A DNA stretch of 64,000 nt from CAVRQM01 sp965246915 (GTDB taxonomy: Bacteria; Pseudomonadota; Alphaproteobacteria; Acetobacterales; Acetobacteraceae): the NCBI GenBank assembly GCA_965246915.1, contig CBDFGB010000028.1:1-64000 (forward strand), written 5' to 3'. The notes under the pieces are model-generated. The model saw only the letters and a list, made by a program, of their open reading frames with translations, had not been told where the DNA came from and made no database searches. Shown one piece after another: positions 6,953-15,789 of the stretch (position 1 is its first letter; the number at the start of each line of letters is the position of its first letter). A program made the translations under genes and the position numbers.

Positions 6953-8104
6953 TGGCCTTGGCGCCCGAACGCCACGATCGGCATTGTCGGCGGTGGCCAG
7001 CTCGGGCGGATGACGGCGATGGCGGCGGCCCGGCTCGGCTTTCGCTGCCACATCCTCACGCCCGATACCGACAGCCCGGCTGCCCAGGTCGCCGCCGCGG
7101 TCACGCTCGGCGCATACGACGACCCCGCCGCGTTGCGCCGCTTCGCCTCGGCCGTCGACGTGGTGACGTTCGAGTTCGAGAACGTCAGCGCCGGGGGACT
7201 GGACCTCTTGGCCTCGCTGCGTCCGGTGCATCCCTCGCCCGAGGTCCTGCGTATCAGCCAGGATAGGATCGTCGAAAAATCCTTCTTGAACGGTGCCGGC
7301 GTTGCAACGGCGAAATGGCGGGCGGTCGACAGTCTGCCGGCCCTCGATGCGGCCATCGGCGAGCTTGGTGTTCCGGCAATCCTCAAGACCACGACGCTTG
7401 GCTACGATGGTCGCGGGCAGCGTCACGTCGCCGACCGCGCCGCAGCCCTCGCCGCATGGGACGCGCTCCGGCCGCATCCGCTGATCCTGGAGGCAGTGGT
7501 CGATTATGCTTGCGAGATCAGCGTGGTGGTCGCGCGGGGACGCGAGGGTGCCGTGACGGCGTTCGATGCCGTCGAGAACCAGCATCGCGGACACATCCTC
7601 GACCTCACACTCGCACCTGCTCGCATATCCGTCGACATCGCCGAGGCGGCGCAGGGCATCGCTCGCCGCGTCGCGGAGCGTATCGATCTCGTTGGAGTAC
7701 TGGCCGTGGAGATGTTCGTCGACCGTGACGGCCGCGTGCTCGCCAACGAGATCGCGCCCCGACCGCACAACTCCGGCCACTGGACGATCGATGCCTGCCC
7801 GGCAAGCCAGTTCGAGATGCACGCGCGGGCGGTGGCCGGCCTGCCCCTGCCGCCGGCGACACGGCACAGCGACGCGGTGATGAAGAATCTGGTGGGTCCG
7901 GAGGAGGCGGCGTTGTGGCCGGCGATCCTGGCCGCGCCGGGGCTGATCCCGCATCATTACGGCAAGATGGAGGCGCGGCCGGGGCGCAAGCTGGGGCACG
8001 TGACGCGGCTTTTTCCGCGCGGTTCGCTGCCGGGGCCGTTCGGAATCGCCGACGCGCTAGGGGTTTTGGGTCAGGCCCCAGCCAGGAGGATCGCGACATC
8101 GTAG
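6952..8104 (+). CDS. purK: N5-CAIR synthetase PurK (frameshift near codon 5)
   Basis: ATP-grasp enzyme making N5-CAIR from AIR, ATP and bicarbonate; partner of PurE. Body is intact: IGIVGGGQLGRMTAMAA, EFENVSA, the ATP-grasp stretch LKTTTLGYDGRGQ, FDAVENQHRGHILD, EMFVDRDGRVLANEIAPRPHNSGHWT. The ATG overlapping purE (6952) is out of frame with this body. Dropping one C from CCC at 6964-6966 would give MALAPNATIGIVGGG, a canonical start. In the body's own frame no ATG/GTG/TTG occurs before 7010. Probably a sequencing error, otherwise a lesion. The last codons run antisense into the vapC remnant. Confidence 0.88.
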
Positions 8105-8457
8105 CGCGTGATCGCGGTGTCGTCGGTGACGAGCGTCGATCTTTCAGCCTGGGCCTGGGCAACAAGCATCCGGTCGAACGGATCGCTATGATAACGCGGC
8201 AGGCGGCCGGCCGCGACACCGTGAGCAGGTTGAATTGGCAATCATTGTATCTTAAGCCGATCGCGAACGGTAGCCAGGTCGTCTAGCGGAAATCGCAGGT
8301 CGCCTCGGCTTTGCTTGATTGAAATTTCCCAGAGGCTCGCGGCGCTTACAAATAGCTCACTATCAGTTGCGGCGATGATCTCCCGCGCCTTTGGTCCCAA
8401 TCTTCGCGAATCGTGTACCGCCCAAATCAACACATGGGTGTCGAGGAGCAGCTTCAG
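8071..8457 (-). pseudogene. VapC-like PIN toxin with an in-frame TGA and CTG start
   Basis: One frame of 129 codons encodes a PIN-domain ribonuclease: KLLLDTHVLIWAV (first catalytic Asp), SAASLWEISIKQSRGDL, FPLDDL, then after a TGA LPIQPAHGVAAGRLPRYHSDPFDRMLVAQA, ending ITRYDVAILLAGA. The TGA at 8236-8238 sits where the family often has a hydrophobic or aromatic residue, so it may be a Trp-to-stop change. The codon at the expected start, overlapping the antitoxin stop, is CTG rather than ATG. Both suggest an inactivated toxin. The C-terminus overlaps the end of purK. Confidence 0.75.
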
Positions 8458-8708
8458 TGATCTTCGCCGTCAAATGCTCGCTGAAGCTCGGGTGGCAACG
8501 GCGCATCGAAGTTGGGCCCGACCCAAACCCGGCCGCGAAAAAAATCGAACTCCCGCGCTTCTTTCGGCGCGACGGGGGCCGGGTCCGGCGGCACCAGCTT
8601 CGCAACCGCCTGACCCGCATCCTTGATCACGAATTCCTCGCCGGCCGCCGCCCGCTCGACGAGCCGGGCAAGACCCGCCCGGGCTTCTTCCAGCGTCACC
8701 ATTCCCAT
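8454..8708 (-). CDS. Phd/YefM-type antitoxin
   Basis: 84-residue antitoxin: MVTLEEARAGLARLVERAAAG then EFVIKDAGQAVAKLVPP is the Phd/YefM DNA-binding N-terminal fold, followed by a Pro/Glu-rich toxin-binding tail (REFDFFRGRVW, PLPPELQRAFDGED). Starts at ATG 8708; GTG 8711 and ATG 8702 are alternatives. Its stop overlaps the toxin's expected start. With the toxin apparently broken it may persist as a relic or an autoregulator. Confidence 0.8.
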   Translation of the reverse strand: MGMVTLEEARAGLARLVERAAAGEEFVIKDAGQAVAKLVPPDPAPVAPKEAREFDFFRGRVWVGPNFDAPLPPELQRAFDGEDH

Positions 8709-8760
8709 CACGGTCGCCTCACAACCTTAAGAGTAACCGTGGCCATCCGCGCCCGCGTGG

Positions 8761-9339
8761 TCAAGGCACAAGCGCCGCCGCGCATGCGGCCACGCAGCGT
8801 TCGAACGACGCAATGTCCCGCCACCGCTCCGATCCAGCCACGTCCGACAGCAGGATCGCCCCGCCGCTGGCCCGCACCGCGCCGTCGATCATGAGATTGT
8901 CGACGCAGCCGAACGCCTCGATCGCCAGCCCCTCCATATCCCGGTCATCTGCGCGGGAGACGGCCGCCCGCGTGCGCTCGAGGAACGACGCCGTCGTGTT
9001 CGTCCAGCCGAATACCGGCCGACCAAGCGCCCGCATGAAGCCAAGCTCGAACACCGTCCCGACATCGGCGCTCGCCCCCCTGAACGGCGTCAAATTGGCG
9101 ATCAGCGCGTCGCAGGACCTTATATGCGCCTCGTTGCGCAGCGCGATGCGCTCCCACTCCAACAGGCTCGACCACGAGTCCGGCTCAGCCGGGCAGCGGA
9201 TCGAGCGGGAAAGACGCCCGTGCAGACCGTGCCGGGCGCAGACCTCCTTCAGCCGCGCGCCGCGCGCATCCGGGTCCGGCAGGAAGACGTCGGGACCGGC
9301 AAGATAGACGCGGCAGTTCGGCGGATCATCGGGCATCAC
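8761..9339 (-). CDS. nucleoside 2-deoxyribosyltransferase family protein
   Basis: 192-residue enzyme of the family that transfers or hydrolyses 2-deoxyribose on nucleosides or nucleotides. Motifs: VYLAGPDVFLPDP near residue 10, SCDALIANLTPFRG, and SADVGTVFELGFMRALGRPV carrying the active-site Asp/Glu pair. Probable nucleotide salvage or clean-up. Its promoter region is shared divergently with icd. Confidence 0.85.
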   Translation of the reverse strand: MMPDDPPNCRVYLAGPDVFLPDPDARGARLKEVCARHGLHGRLSRSIRCPAEPDSWSSLLEWERIALRNEAHIRSCDALIANLTPFRGASADVGTVFELGFMRALGRPVFGWTNTTASFLERTRAAVSRADDRDMEGLAIEAFGCVDNLMIDGAVRASGGAILLSDVAGSERWRDIASFERCVAACAAALVP

Positions 9340-9396
9340 GCGAGCCTATCGGAGCGGCTCGCGCGCCGGCAACCGACCGCAATGCTGCAGCGCAGC

Positions 9397-9426
9397 TTGA
9401 AGCGCCCGGCGTTTCGTGTGTATGAA
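9397..9426 (+). promoter_or_regulatory. probable sigma-70 promoter of icd
   Basis: TTGAAG at 9397 and TATGAA at 9421, 18 bases apart, 29 bases before the icd start codon. Confidence 0.4.
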
Positions 9427-9454
9427 CCCTCGGTCAGGCGGACAGAGGCACGGC

Positions 9455-10671
9455 ATGTCGAAAATCCAGGTGAAGACTCCGGTGGTCGAACTCGACGGGG
9501 ACGAAATGACCCGCATCATCTGGGGCTTCATCAAAGAAAAGCTGATCCTGCCGTATCTCGACATCGACCTGAAGTATTACGACCTCGGCATCGAGTATCG
9601 CGACCGGACCGACGACCGGGTGACGGTCGAGGCGGCCGAGGCGATCCGCCAGTACGGCGTCGGCGTGAAATGCGCGACGATCACGCCCGACGAGGCGCGC
9701 GTCACGGAGTTCGGCCTCAAGAAGATGTGGCGCAGCCCGAACGGGACGATCCGCAACATCCTCGACGGCACGATCTTCCGCGAGCCGATCATCTGCCGCA
9801 ACGTCCCCCGCCTCGTGCCGCACTGGACCAAGCCCATCGTCATCGGCCGCCACGCCTATGGCGACGTCTACCGCGCGGTCGAGACGAAAATCCCCGGCCC
9901 CGGCAAGGTCACCCTCACCTACCAGCCGACCGACGGCAGCCCGCCGCAGATCATGGAGGTGCAGAACTTCAAGGGCGCCGGGCGTGGCGATGGGCATGCA
10001 CAACACCCTCGCGAGCATCGAGGGCTTCGCCCGCGCGGCGTTCAACTACGGCCTGGCGCGGCGATATCCCGTCTATCTGTCGACCAAGAACACGATCCTG
10101 AAAGCCTATGACGGCATGTTCAAGGACGTCTTCCAGGAGATCTTCGACGCCGAGTTCAAGGCAAAATTCGACGCCGCGGGCCTGACCTATGAGCACCGGC
10201 TGATCGACGACATGGTCGCCTGCATGGTGAAATGGGAAGGTGGCTATGTCTGGGCCTGCAAGAACTACGACGGCGACGTGCAGAGCGACGTGGTCGCGCA
10301 GGGTTTCGGCAGCCTCGGCCTGATGACCAGCGTGCTGCTCAGCCCGGACGGCCGCACCGTCGAGAGCGAGGCGGCGCACGGCACGGTCACGCGGCACTAC
10401 CGCGAACATCAAAAGGGCCGCGAGACGAGCACCAACCCGATCGCCAGCATCTTCGCCTGGACGCGCGGGCCTCGCCTATCGCGGCCGCTTCGACGGCACG
10501 CCGGAGGTCACGCGCTTCGCCGACACGCTGGAGCGGGTCTGCATCGAGACGGTCGAGGCGGGCGACATGACAAAGGATCTGGCTGTGCTGATCGGGCCGG
10601 ACCAGAAATTCCTCTCGACCCAGGCGTTCCTGGGACGGATCGACGACAATCTTCGCGCCGCGATGGCGTAG
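9455..10671 (+). CDS. icd: NADP-dependent isocitrate dehydrogenase (two frameshifts)
   Basis: Eukaryotic-type (type II) IDH, oxidising isocitrate to 2-oxoglutarate. The chain is recognisable end to end: VKTPVVELDGDEMTRIIW, KCATITPDEARV, SPNGTIRNILDGTIFREPI, VPHWTKPIVIGRHAYGD, AMGMHNTLASIEGFA, LIDDMVACMVKWEGGYVWACKNY, ESEAAHGTVTRHYREHQKG, TNPIASIFAWTRG, FLSTQAFL. Frame changes occur at the GGG around 9982-9984 and at GGGCC around 10467-10471; removing one base at each restores the family sequence. As icd is normally essential for the oxidative TCA cycle, assembly error is likely. ATG 9455. Confidence 0.9.
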
Positions 10672-10694
10672 AGCTCATCGGTCAAGGAGGCGCG

Positions 10695-11387
10695 ATGTCG
10701 ATCCGCTCGACGATCGGTCCGCTCGCTTTGCTGCTGAGCGCCTGCTGGATGCCTCGACCGGCGGCGGCGCAGGTGGTCATCGCCGATCAGGTCGGCAGCA
10801 CGGCCGCGGCTTGCCTTGGTCGGGACGCGACAGTGCGTGGCACCGCCAATCAGGTGACGCTTGCGGGTCCGTGCCGGAGCCTGCGCATCGAAGGCAGCCG
10901 TAACGTCGTCTCGGTCGATCTCGCGCGGGGCGCGCCGGTGTCCGTGACGGGCGACTACAATCAGGTCGTCTACGCACCGCCCGGGCCTCCGCCGGTCACC
11001 ACGCTCAAGGGCTACTGGAATCAGGTCGTGCCCGGCCCGCTGCCGCCGAACCCTGGCACGCTCGTCCTCGACGGAACGCTCGGGCGGCGCGACGTGCCGT
11101 GCGGCGGACTCGACGTGATCATCCGCGAGAGCGACGCGCGCTACGTCCTGCGCGGCGGCTGTCGGTCGGTCACCGTACAGGGCCGTGACAATACGATCGC
11201 CGCGGAACTGCTGCCCGCCGCGCGGCTGGTCATCGCCGGATCCGGCGTGGTGGTGAACTATATCCTCACCGCGCAAGGCGCGCCCCCCGTCGTGGTCGTC
11301 ACCGCGCCAGGCGCGCGGGCGACGCACCTCGCCCGGTTCGGGGAGAGCGCGCTGCTGCTGCCGACCGGAGCGGCCGCTCCACGCTAA
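10695..11387 (+). CDS. DUF3060 domain exported protein
   Basis: 230-residue secreted protein. A signal peptide (MSIRSTIGPLALLLSAC to AAA|Q) precedes repeated DUF3060-type beta units with GxxN motifs: GTANQVTLAGPCRSLRIEGSRN, VTGDYNQV, LKGYWNQV, LRGGCRSVTVQGRDN. Such repeats suggest a small right-handed beta-helix or surface adhesin-like fold. An AAGGAGG ribosome-binding site sits 4-5 bases before the ATG. It begins 23 bases after icd and could be read from it. Role unknown. Confidence 0.75.
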   Translation: MSIRSTIGPLALLLSACWMPRPAAAQVVIADQVGSTAAACLGRDATVRGTANQVTLAGPCRSLRIEGSRNVVSVDLARGAPVSVTGDYNQVVYAPPGPPPVTTLKGYWNQVVPGPLPPNPGTLVLDGTLGRRDVPCGGLDVIIRESDARYVLRGGCRSVTVQGRDNTIAAELLPAARLVIAGSGVVVNYILTAQGAPPVVVVTAPGARATHLARFGESALLLPTGAAAPR

Positions 11388-11449
11388 GTCGTGACACCGG
11401 GCCGCGTTGCCCGCCGCCCTGCTCTCCCCTCTTACTGCGAGCAACCGCG

Positions 11450-12346
11450 ATGGAGGACGACATGGACGGCGACGTTGTGCTCGATGGCCACATCCTCGAT
11501 GGCTACGACGGACTGCGGGGACGCATGGCCCGCAGAGGCTTCGTGATGACGGGCCTAATGACGGGCCTTACCCTGGCGACCACGCGGGTGGAGGCGCAGG
11601 CCATTCACACCGATACCGCCGGCATCGAGACCGGCGAAGTGCAAATCCCGGTGCAGGGCGGCAACCTTCCCGCCTATCGCGCGCAGCCCGCCGGCATCGG
11701 CCCGTTCCCGACGGTGCTGGTGATCGAGGAGATCTTCGGCGTCCACGACTACATCAAGGATGTGTGCCGTCGACTGGCCAAGCTGGGCTATCTCGCGGTC
11801 GCACCTGAACTCTATGCGCGGCTGGGCGACCTTTCAAAGATGAGCGACGTCCAGCAGATCATCCGCGACGTCATCAGCAAGGCACCCGACGCCATCGTCA
11901 TGGCCGATCTCGACGCGACCGCCGCCTGGGCCGCCGCGCATGGCGGCGATCCGAAGCGGCTCGCGGTGACGGGGTTCTGCCGTGGCGGACGCAACACCTG
12001 GCTCTATGCCGCGCACAATCCGGAGCTGAAGGCCGCCGTCGCATGGTATGGCCCGGTTGTCGGACCGACCAGCGACATCCAGCCCCACACCGCGAGCGAC
12101 CTTGCCACGGCACTCAAGGCGCCGCTGTTGGGCCTCTACGGCGGCCAGGATCAAGGCATCAAGCCTGCCGACGTGCAGGCGGCCGCGAAGCGCGCGCAGG
12201 GGGCCGGCAAGACCGTGGAGATCGTGGTTTTCCCCGACGCGCAACACGGCTTTCACGCCGACTACCGCCCGAGCTACAACGCGGCCGACGCGGAGGATGG
12301 CTGGGCGCGCATGCTGGCGTGGTTCAAGACCTACGGCGCCTCATAG
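11450..12346 (+). CDS. dienelactone hydrolase family protein
   Basis: Alpha/beta hydrolase of 298 residues. After a 40-residue leader with a twin-arginine-like MARRGFVMTGLMTG and an AQA cleavage site, the domain shows VIEEIFGVHDYIKDVCRRLA, nucleophile Cys in GFCRGGR, Asp in YGGQDQGI and His in AQHGFHADYRPSYN, the DLH Cys-Asp-His triad. Probably exported to the periplasm. Substrate unknown; in other bacteria relatives open lactones. ATG 11450; ATG 11462 also possible. Its end overlaps the convergent DUF2272 gene by 16 bases. Confidence 0.85.
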   Translation: MEDDMDGDVVLDGHILDGYDGLRGRMARRGFVMTGLMTGLTLATTRVEAQAIHTDTAGIETGEVQIPVQGGNLPAYRAQPAGIGPFPTVLVIEEIFGVHDYIKDVCRRLAKLGYLAVAPELYARLGDLSKMSDVQQIIRDVISKAPDAIVMADLDATAAWAAAHGGDPKRLAVTGFCRGGRNTWLYAAHNPELKAAVAWYGPVVGPTSDIQPHTASDLATALKAPLLGLYGGQDQGIKPADVQAAAKRAQGAGKTVEIVVFPDAQHGFHADYRPSYNAADAEDGWARMLAWFKTYGAS

Positions 12347-13182
12347 AGCACGCGCAGGACCACAAACCAGGGATATCGCTCGTCGAGCGGCGCGGTGCCC
12401 GGCAGGGCAAGGTGGCCATCGGGCGTGACGGGCACATGCTTGAGCGTGACGCTATCATCGACATTGCCGCCGACGACCGACAGCGTTCCGGAGTCCGCGG
12501 CAACCACGATGTCGCAATGCGCCGCGAAGGTCCCGGCTGGCAATTCTTCGAACCGCAGCGGCTTCTTCGTGCGCGGAAAGCAGATGAGGTCGCCCGGCAA
12601 CGGCGCGTAGACGTCGATGCGCTCAGCCGCGACCGCCCAGTAGGGCGGTGTGCGTCCAGCATCGCGGGCGATCGAGACCTCGCGCGCAGCGTCGATATAG
12701 TCGTGATGCGCCTTCGAATACGGGAACCGGTCGCCGGCGCCGGCGATACGCATCACGTAGCCGACGAATGCGGCCGACCACGCGAAATCGGCGTCGCCAC
12801 CTGGATCGAACGGGGTGCCGTTCGCGTCGTGCTTGCCGGTCCACGACGCCTCCGTGGCCCCGGCGATTTCGCCCATGAACCAATACTCGCCGACGCGTTG
12901 CCAGAACCCGGTCATCCGTTCCAGCTTGGCGTCCGGCAGCGGCCGCGGCCTCGTGCCCGGCGGATCGTCATCCACGCCCTGCCCCCACAGCCGCCACTCT
13001 CGCAGCGCGATCGCCACGGCCGCAGAGCGGCTGAACGGTTCGTAGGAGCGTGCAACGAAGTCGGGCAGGTTTGGCGCGCGCGACGGCGGCCGAACGACGA
13101 TCTCCGCGGGGCTGGTCGGCCGCGCGCCACCGCCGCAGCCGGCCAGGGCCAGCAGGGCCGCCAACCAGACGGCGTGACGCAT
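12331..13182 (-). CDS. DUF2272 domain lipoprotein
   Basis: 283-residue lipoprotein: MRHAVWLAALLALAGC gives a lipobox ending at Cys16. The DUF2272 body shows EWRLWGQGVDDD, DADFAWSAAFVGYVMRIAG, FPYSKAHHDYID, LPGDLICFPR and GTFAAHCDIVVAAD, a CHAP/NlpC-like arrangement with a potential His and Cys, so a cell-wall amidase-like role is conceivable. Its ATG overlaps the mtnA stop by one base (TGATG), so it is co-translated with mtnA. Confidence 0.75.
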   Translation of the reverse strand: MRHAVWLAALLALAGCGGGARPTSPAEIVVRPPSRAPNLPDFVARSYEPFSRSAAVAIALREWRLWGQGVDDDPPGTRPRPLPDAKLERMTGFWQRVGEYWFMGEIAGATEASWTGKHDANGTPFDPGGDADFAWSAAFVGYVMRIAGAGDRFPYSKAHHDYIDAAREVSIARDAGRTPPYWAVAAERIDVYAPLPGDLICFPRTKKPLRFEELPAGTFAAHCDIVVAADSGTLSVVGGNVDDSVTLKHVPVTPDGHLALPGTAPLDERYPWFVVLRVLYEAP

Positions 13183-14273
13183 CAGGCGCGTTCGGGGAAC
13201 AGCGCGAGCAGGCCTTCGCGCGTGGCGGCGCACCGGCCACGCTCGGTGATGAGGCCGGTCACCAGGCGCGATGGCGTCACGTCGAAAGCCGGGTTCGCGG
13301 CAGGACTGGTGTCCGGTGTCACGCGAACCGTCTCGATGCGGCCAGTGGCGGTGCGACCCGTCACCAACGCCACCTCGTCGCCGCTGCGCTCCTCGATCGG
13401 GATTTGCCTGAGGCCGTCCTCGATGGTCCAATCGATCGTCGAGGACGGCGTCGAGACCCAGAACGGCACGCCGTTGTCGCGCGCCGCAAGCGCCTTCAGG
13501 TATGTGCCGATCTTGTTGGCGACATCGCCGCCGTTGGTCACCCGATCGGTCCCGACGATGACCAGGTCCACGTCGCCATGTTGCATCAAATGTCCGCCAG
13601 CATTGTCGGCGACGACCGTATGGCCGACGCCATGCTGGCCGAGCTCGAACGCGGTCAGCGCGGCACCCTGATTGCGCGGCCGGGTCTCGTCGACCCACAC
13701 ATGCAAATCGATGCCTTGCTCGAACGCCTTGTAGATCGGCGCGAGCGCGGTGCCCCAGTCGACGGTCGCAAGCCAGCCGGCATTACAATGCGTCAGCACC
13801 TGCACGGGCCTGCCCGGCCGCCGCCGCGCGATGTCGGAGATCAGTTCGCTGCCGTGCCGGCCGATCGCCTCGCATTGCGCGACGTCCTCATCGGCGATCC
13901 TCGACGCCTCCTGATAGGCGACGGCGACGCGCTGATCGGGGACAGTGTTACGCAGCCGGGTCAACATACGCTCGATCGCCCAGCGAAGATTGACCGCGGT
14001 CGGCCGGGCTTCGGCCAACATGGCGGCGTCGCGTTCCATCGCCTCGCTGGAGGGATCGAGGCGGAGCGCGAGACACACTCCATATGCTGCGACCGCACCG
14101 ATCAGCGGGGCGCCACGCACCTGCATCGTGCGGATCGCATGCGCCGTCTGCGCCACGTCGGTCAGCCGCAGGATCTCGACATTCCACGGCAGTTTCGTCT
14201 GATCGAGGATCCGTACCGTCCAGCCGTCGTCGTCGACCCACACGCTGCGATAGTGGGTTCCGTCGATCTTCAT
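13182..14273 (-). CDS. mtnA: S-methyl-5-thioribose-1-phosphate isomerase
   Basis: Methionine-salvage enzyme converting MTR-1-P to MTRu-1-P, 363 residues. Signature elements: QVRGAPLIGAVAAYGV near residue 50, the catalytic Cys in LTHCNAGWLATV, HVWVDETRPRNQGA, the catalytic Asp in VDLVIVGTDRVTNGGDVANKIGTY, and PFWVSTPSSTID. ATG 14273 overlaps the upstream UPF0262 gene by four bases (ATGA). Other methionine-salvage genes are not nearby. Confidence 0.95.
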   Translation of the reverse strand: MKIDGTHYRSVWVDDDGWTVRILDQTKLPWNVEILRLTDVAQTAHAIRTMQVRGAPLIGAVAAYGVCLALRLDPSSEAMERDAAMLAEARPTAVNLRWAIERMLTRLRNTVPDQRVAVAYQEASRIADEDVAQCEAIGRHGSELISDIARRRPGRPVQVLTHCNAGWLATVDWGTALAPIYKAFEQGIDLHVWVDETRPRNQGAALTAFELGQHGVGHTVVADNAGGHLMQHGDVDLVIVGTDRVTNGGDVANKIGTYLKALAARDNGVPFWVSTPSSTIDWTIEDGLRQIPIEERSGDEVALVTGRTATGRIETVRVTPDTSPAANPAFDVTPSRLVTGLITERGRCAATREGLLALFPERA

Positions 14274-14806
14274 CGCGTCCCGTCTCCCTCGCGCTGATGC
14301 AGCACGCAGAGCAGTGTGAACAGTCGCCGCGCGGTGGGCATATCGATCTCGATCTTCCCGGCAAGCCGGTCTCGTACCAGAATGGCCCCCTCGTTGTGAA
14401 GACCGCGCCGTCCCATGTCGATGGCTTGCACCCGCTCCGCGAAGCCGGCCTCGACCGCCTCGATGTGACTGTCCACAAGCATCCGGTAGTCCTTGATAAT
14501 CGAACGGAACGGCCCGAGCGCCAGGCCGACGAGCCCGAGCGGCGCGTCGTCGGCTTCGCGCCGGATGTCGAACACCAGACGACGCTGCGCGATCGACAGG
14601 CGTAGCGCCAAGCGATCGCCGGACACACCCGACAGCGCACCGCCTGATTGCGCTACCGGACGGAACCACGCTTCCGACAGCAGATCGGCGACGGCCTGCG
14701 CGCGTTCGGCGTCCTGAAAAGCGCTCAGCATACCCGCCGGGGGATCGTCGATCGTGATGCGCGCCAGACGCGGCCGCTCGGCCGAGGGCTCGTCGGAGTC
14801 ATTCAC
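14270..14806 (-). CDS. UPF0262 family protein
   Basis: 178-residue alphaproteobacterial protein of unknown function. Recognised by RLVFDIRREADDAPLGLVGLALGPFRSIIKDY, the core AIDMGRRGLHNEGA and the end IDMPTARRLFTLLCVLH. It overlaps both neighbours (eight bases with DUF983, four with mtnA), making a DUF983-UPF0262-mtnA-DUF2272 operon. Confidence 0.85.
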   Translation of the reverse strand: MNDSDEPSAERPRLARITIDDPPAGMLSAFQDAERAQAVADLLSEAWFRPVAQSGGALSGVSGDRLALRLSIAQRRLVFDIRREADDAPLGLVGLALGPFRSIIKDYRMLVDSHIEAVEAGFAERVQAIDMGRRGLHNEGAILVRDRLAGKIEIDMPTARRLFTLLCVLHQREGDGTR

Positions 14807-15281
14807 CCGCGTCGGACTTCATCAAACCGAGCCGCAGCATCAGGCCGACGGTTGCGCCCTTGATAGGCCGCAACAGCAGCACCGACAGCAATACCGTCAC
14901 CGGCAACCAGATCGCGGCGGCCGTCCACATCGAATACTCCCAGCGGCGTTCGGCCATGACCATCAGCAACACAACGATGTGACCGACAACGAAGATAGTG
15001 AAGTACGGCGGGGCATCGTCGGCTCGGGCGAGGCCAAGCGGGGCGCCGCATTCGCCGCACGTGTCGACGACGCGCAAATAGCCTCGAAACAGGTCGGTCC
15101 GGCCACAAGCCGGGCAGCGACAAAATGCGCCGCGACGCAAGGCGGTCAGCAGATTCGGTGTCGGCCATGGATCGAACGACACGCGGCGATGCGGCCGCCA
15201 ATGGACGGTCTCGACCGCTTCGCGCACAGGCGTCGGCGCATGCTCGAACAAACCGGACTCGGCGGTGTTCAACTCGGTCAT
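14799..15281 (-). CDS. DUF983 membrane protein
   Basis: 160-residue protein: a zinc-ribbon-like GAFCRCPACGRTDLFRGYLRV with CGECGAPL, then two predicted membrane helices (YFTIFVVGHIVVLLMVMAE and IWLPVTVLLSVLLLRPIKGA). This CPxCG plus two-helix layout defines DUF983. Function unknown; in other alphaproteobacteria relatives lie near cytochrome oxidase genes. ATG 15281 is the start that excludes an implausible N-terminal extension. Confidence 0.85.
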   Translation of the reverse strand: MTELNTAESGLFEHAPTPVREAVETVHWRPHRRVSFDPWPTPNLLTALRRGAFCRCPACGRTDLFRGYLRVVDTCGECGAPLGLARADDAPPYFTIFVVGHIVVLLMVMAERRWEYSMWTAAAIWLPVTVLLSVLLLRPIKGATVGLMLRLGLMKSDAGE

Positions 15282-15789
15282 CGCGAAAACTCCCGTGGTC
15301 GAACCTCGCGACCTGCGCATGTATTGAGGCCTCGGCGCGGTCGCTTCAAGCATGGCACCCGCACGACAGATGCGTCGTGCGGCCAGGACTTGGTCCGCGC
15401 CGCCACGCCGACACGATTTTTTGCGTGCAACGACACTCCTCGCGTCGCTTTCTGTTGACATGACATCGCACGAGAGCAGATAGCGGTAACAGGCTCGCAT
15501 GCGAACCGATCGGTGCGATGCGGTTCATCGGGTCCAACAAAGCGTGCGGCGACCGTCCGGCCTTGAGACCGCCCACGCCGAAAAGGCGAGAGATCAGCAC
15601 CACGACGATGACGACCCGGCACTCGGCGACAAAGCAAAGACGTGATCGCACCGGACAGGTTCCGGGGGCGGTTCATGACGTGGCGAACAGGCCGCCTCCC
15701 GCGGTCGGAGGATCCGAGGCGCCACGCAACCGGTTGCCTCGCCGAACCTTTCGAGTGCCACGAACCGTAAACAGCAGGGAGCATCCCGG
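15282..15789. other. 508-base intergenic region
   Basis: Separates divergent DUF983 and the histone-like gene. I see no convincing gene or RNA. A TTGACA at 15455 resembles a -35 box, but no good -10 lies at the right distance. Compared with its surroundings it is less constrained and may hold the control region of the histone-like gene. Confidence 0.3.

Noticed and set aside
8236..8238. The vapC TGA as selenocysteine or programmed readthrough
   Set aside because: No selenoprotein signal is seen, PIN domains lack Sec, and the start codon is also damaged.
15282..15789. A small gene in the 508-base gap
   Set aside because: Short frames there lack an RBS and recognisable features; kept as non-coding.
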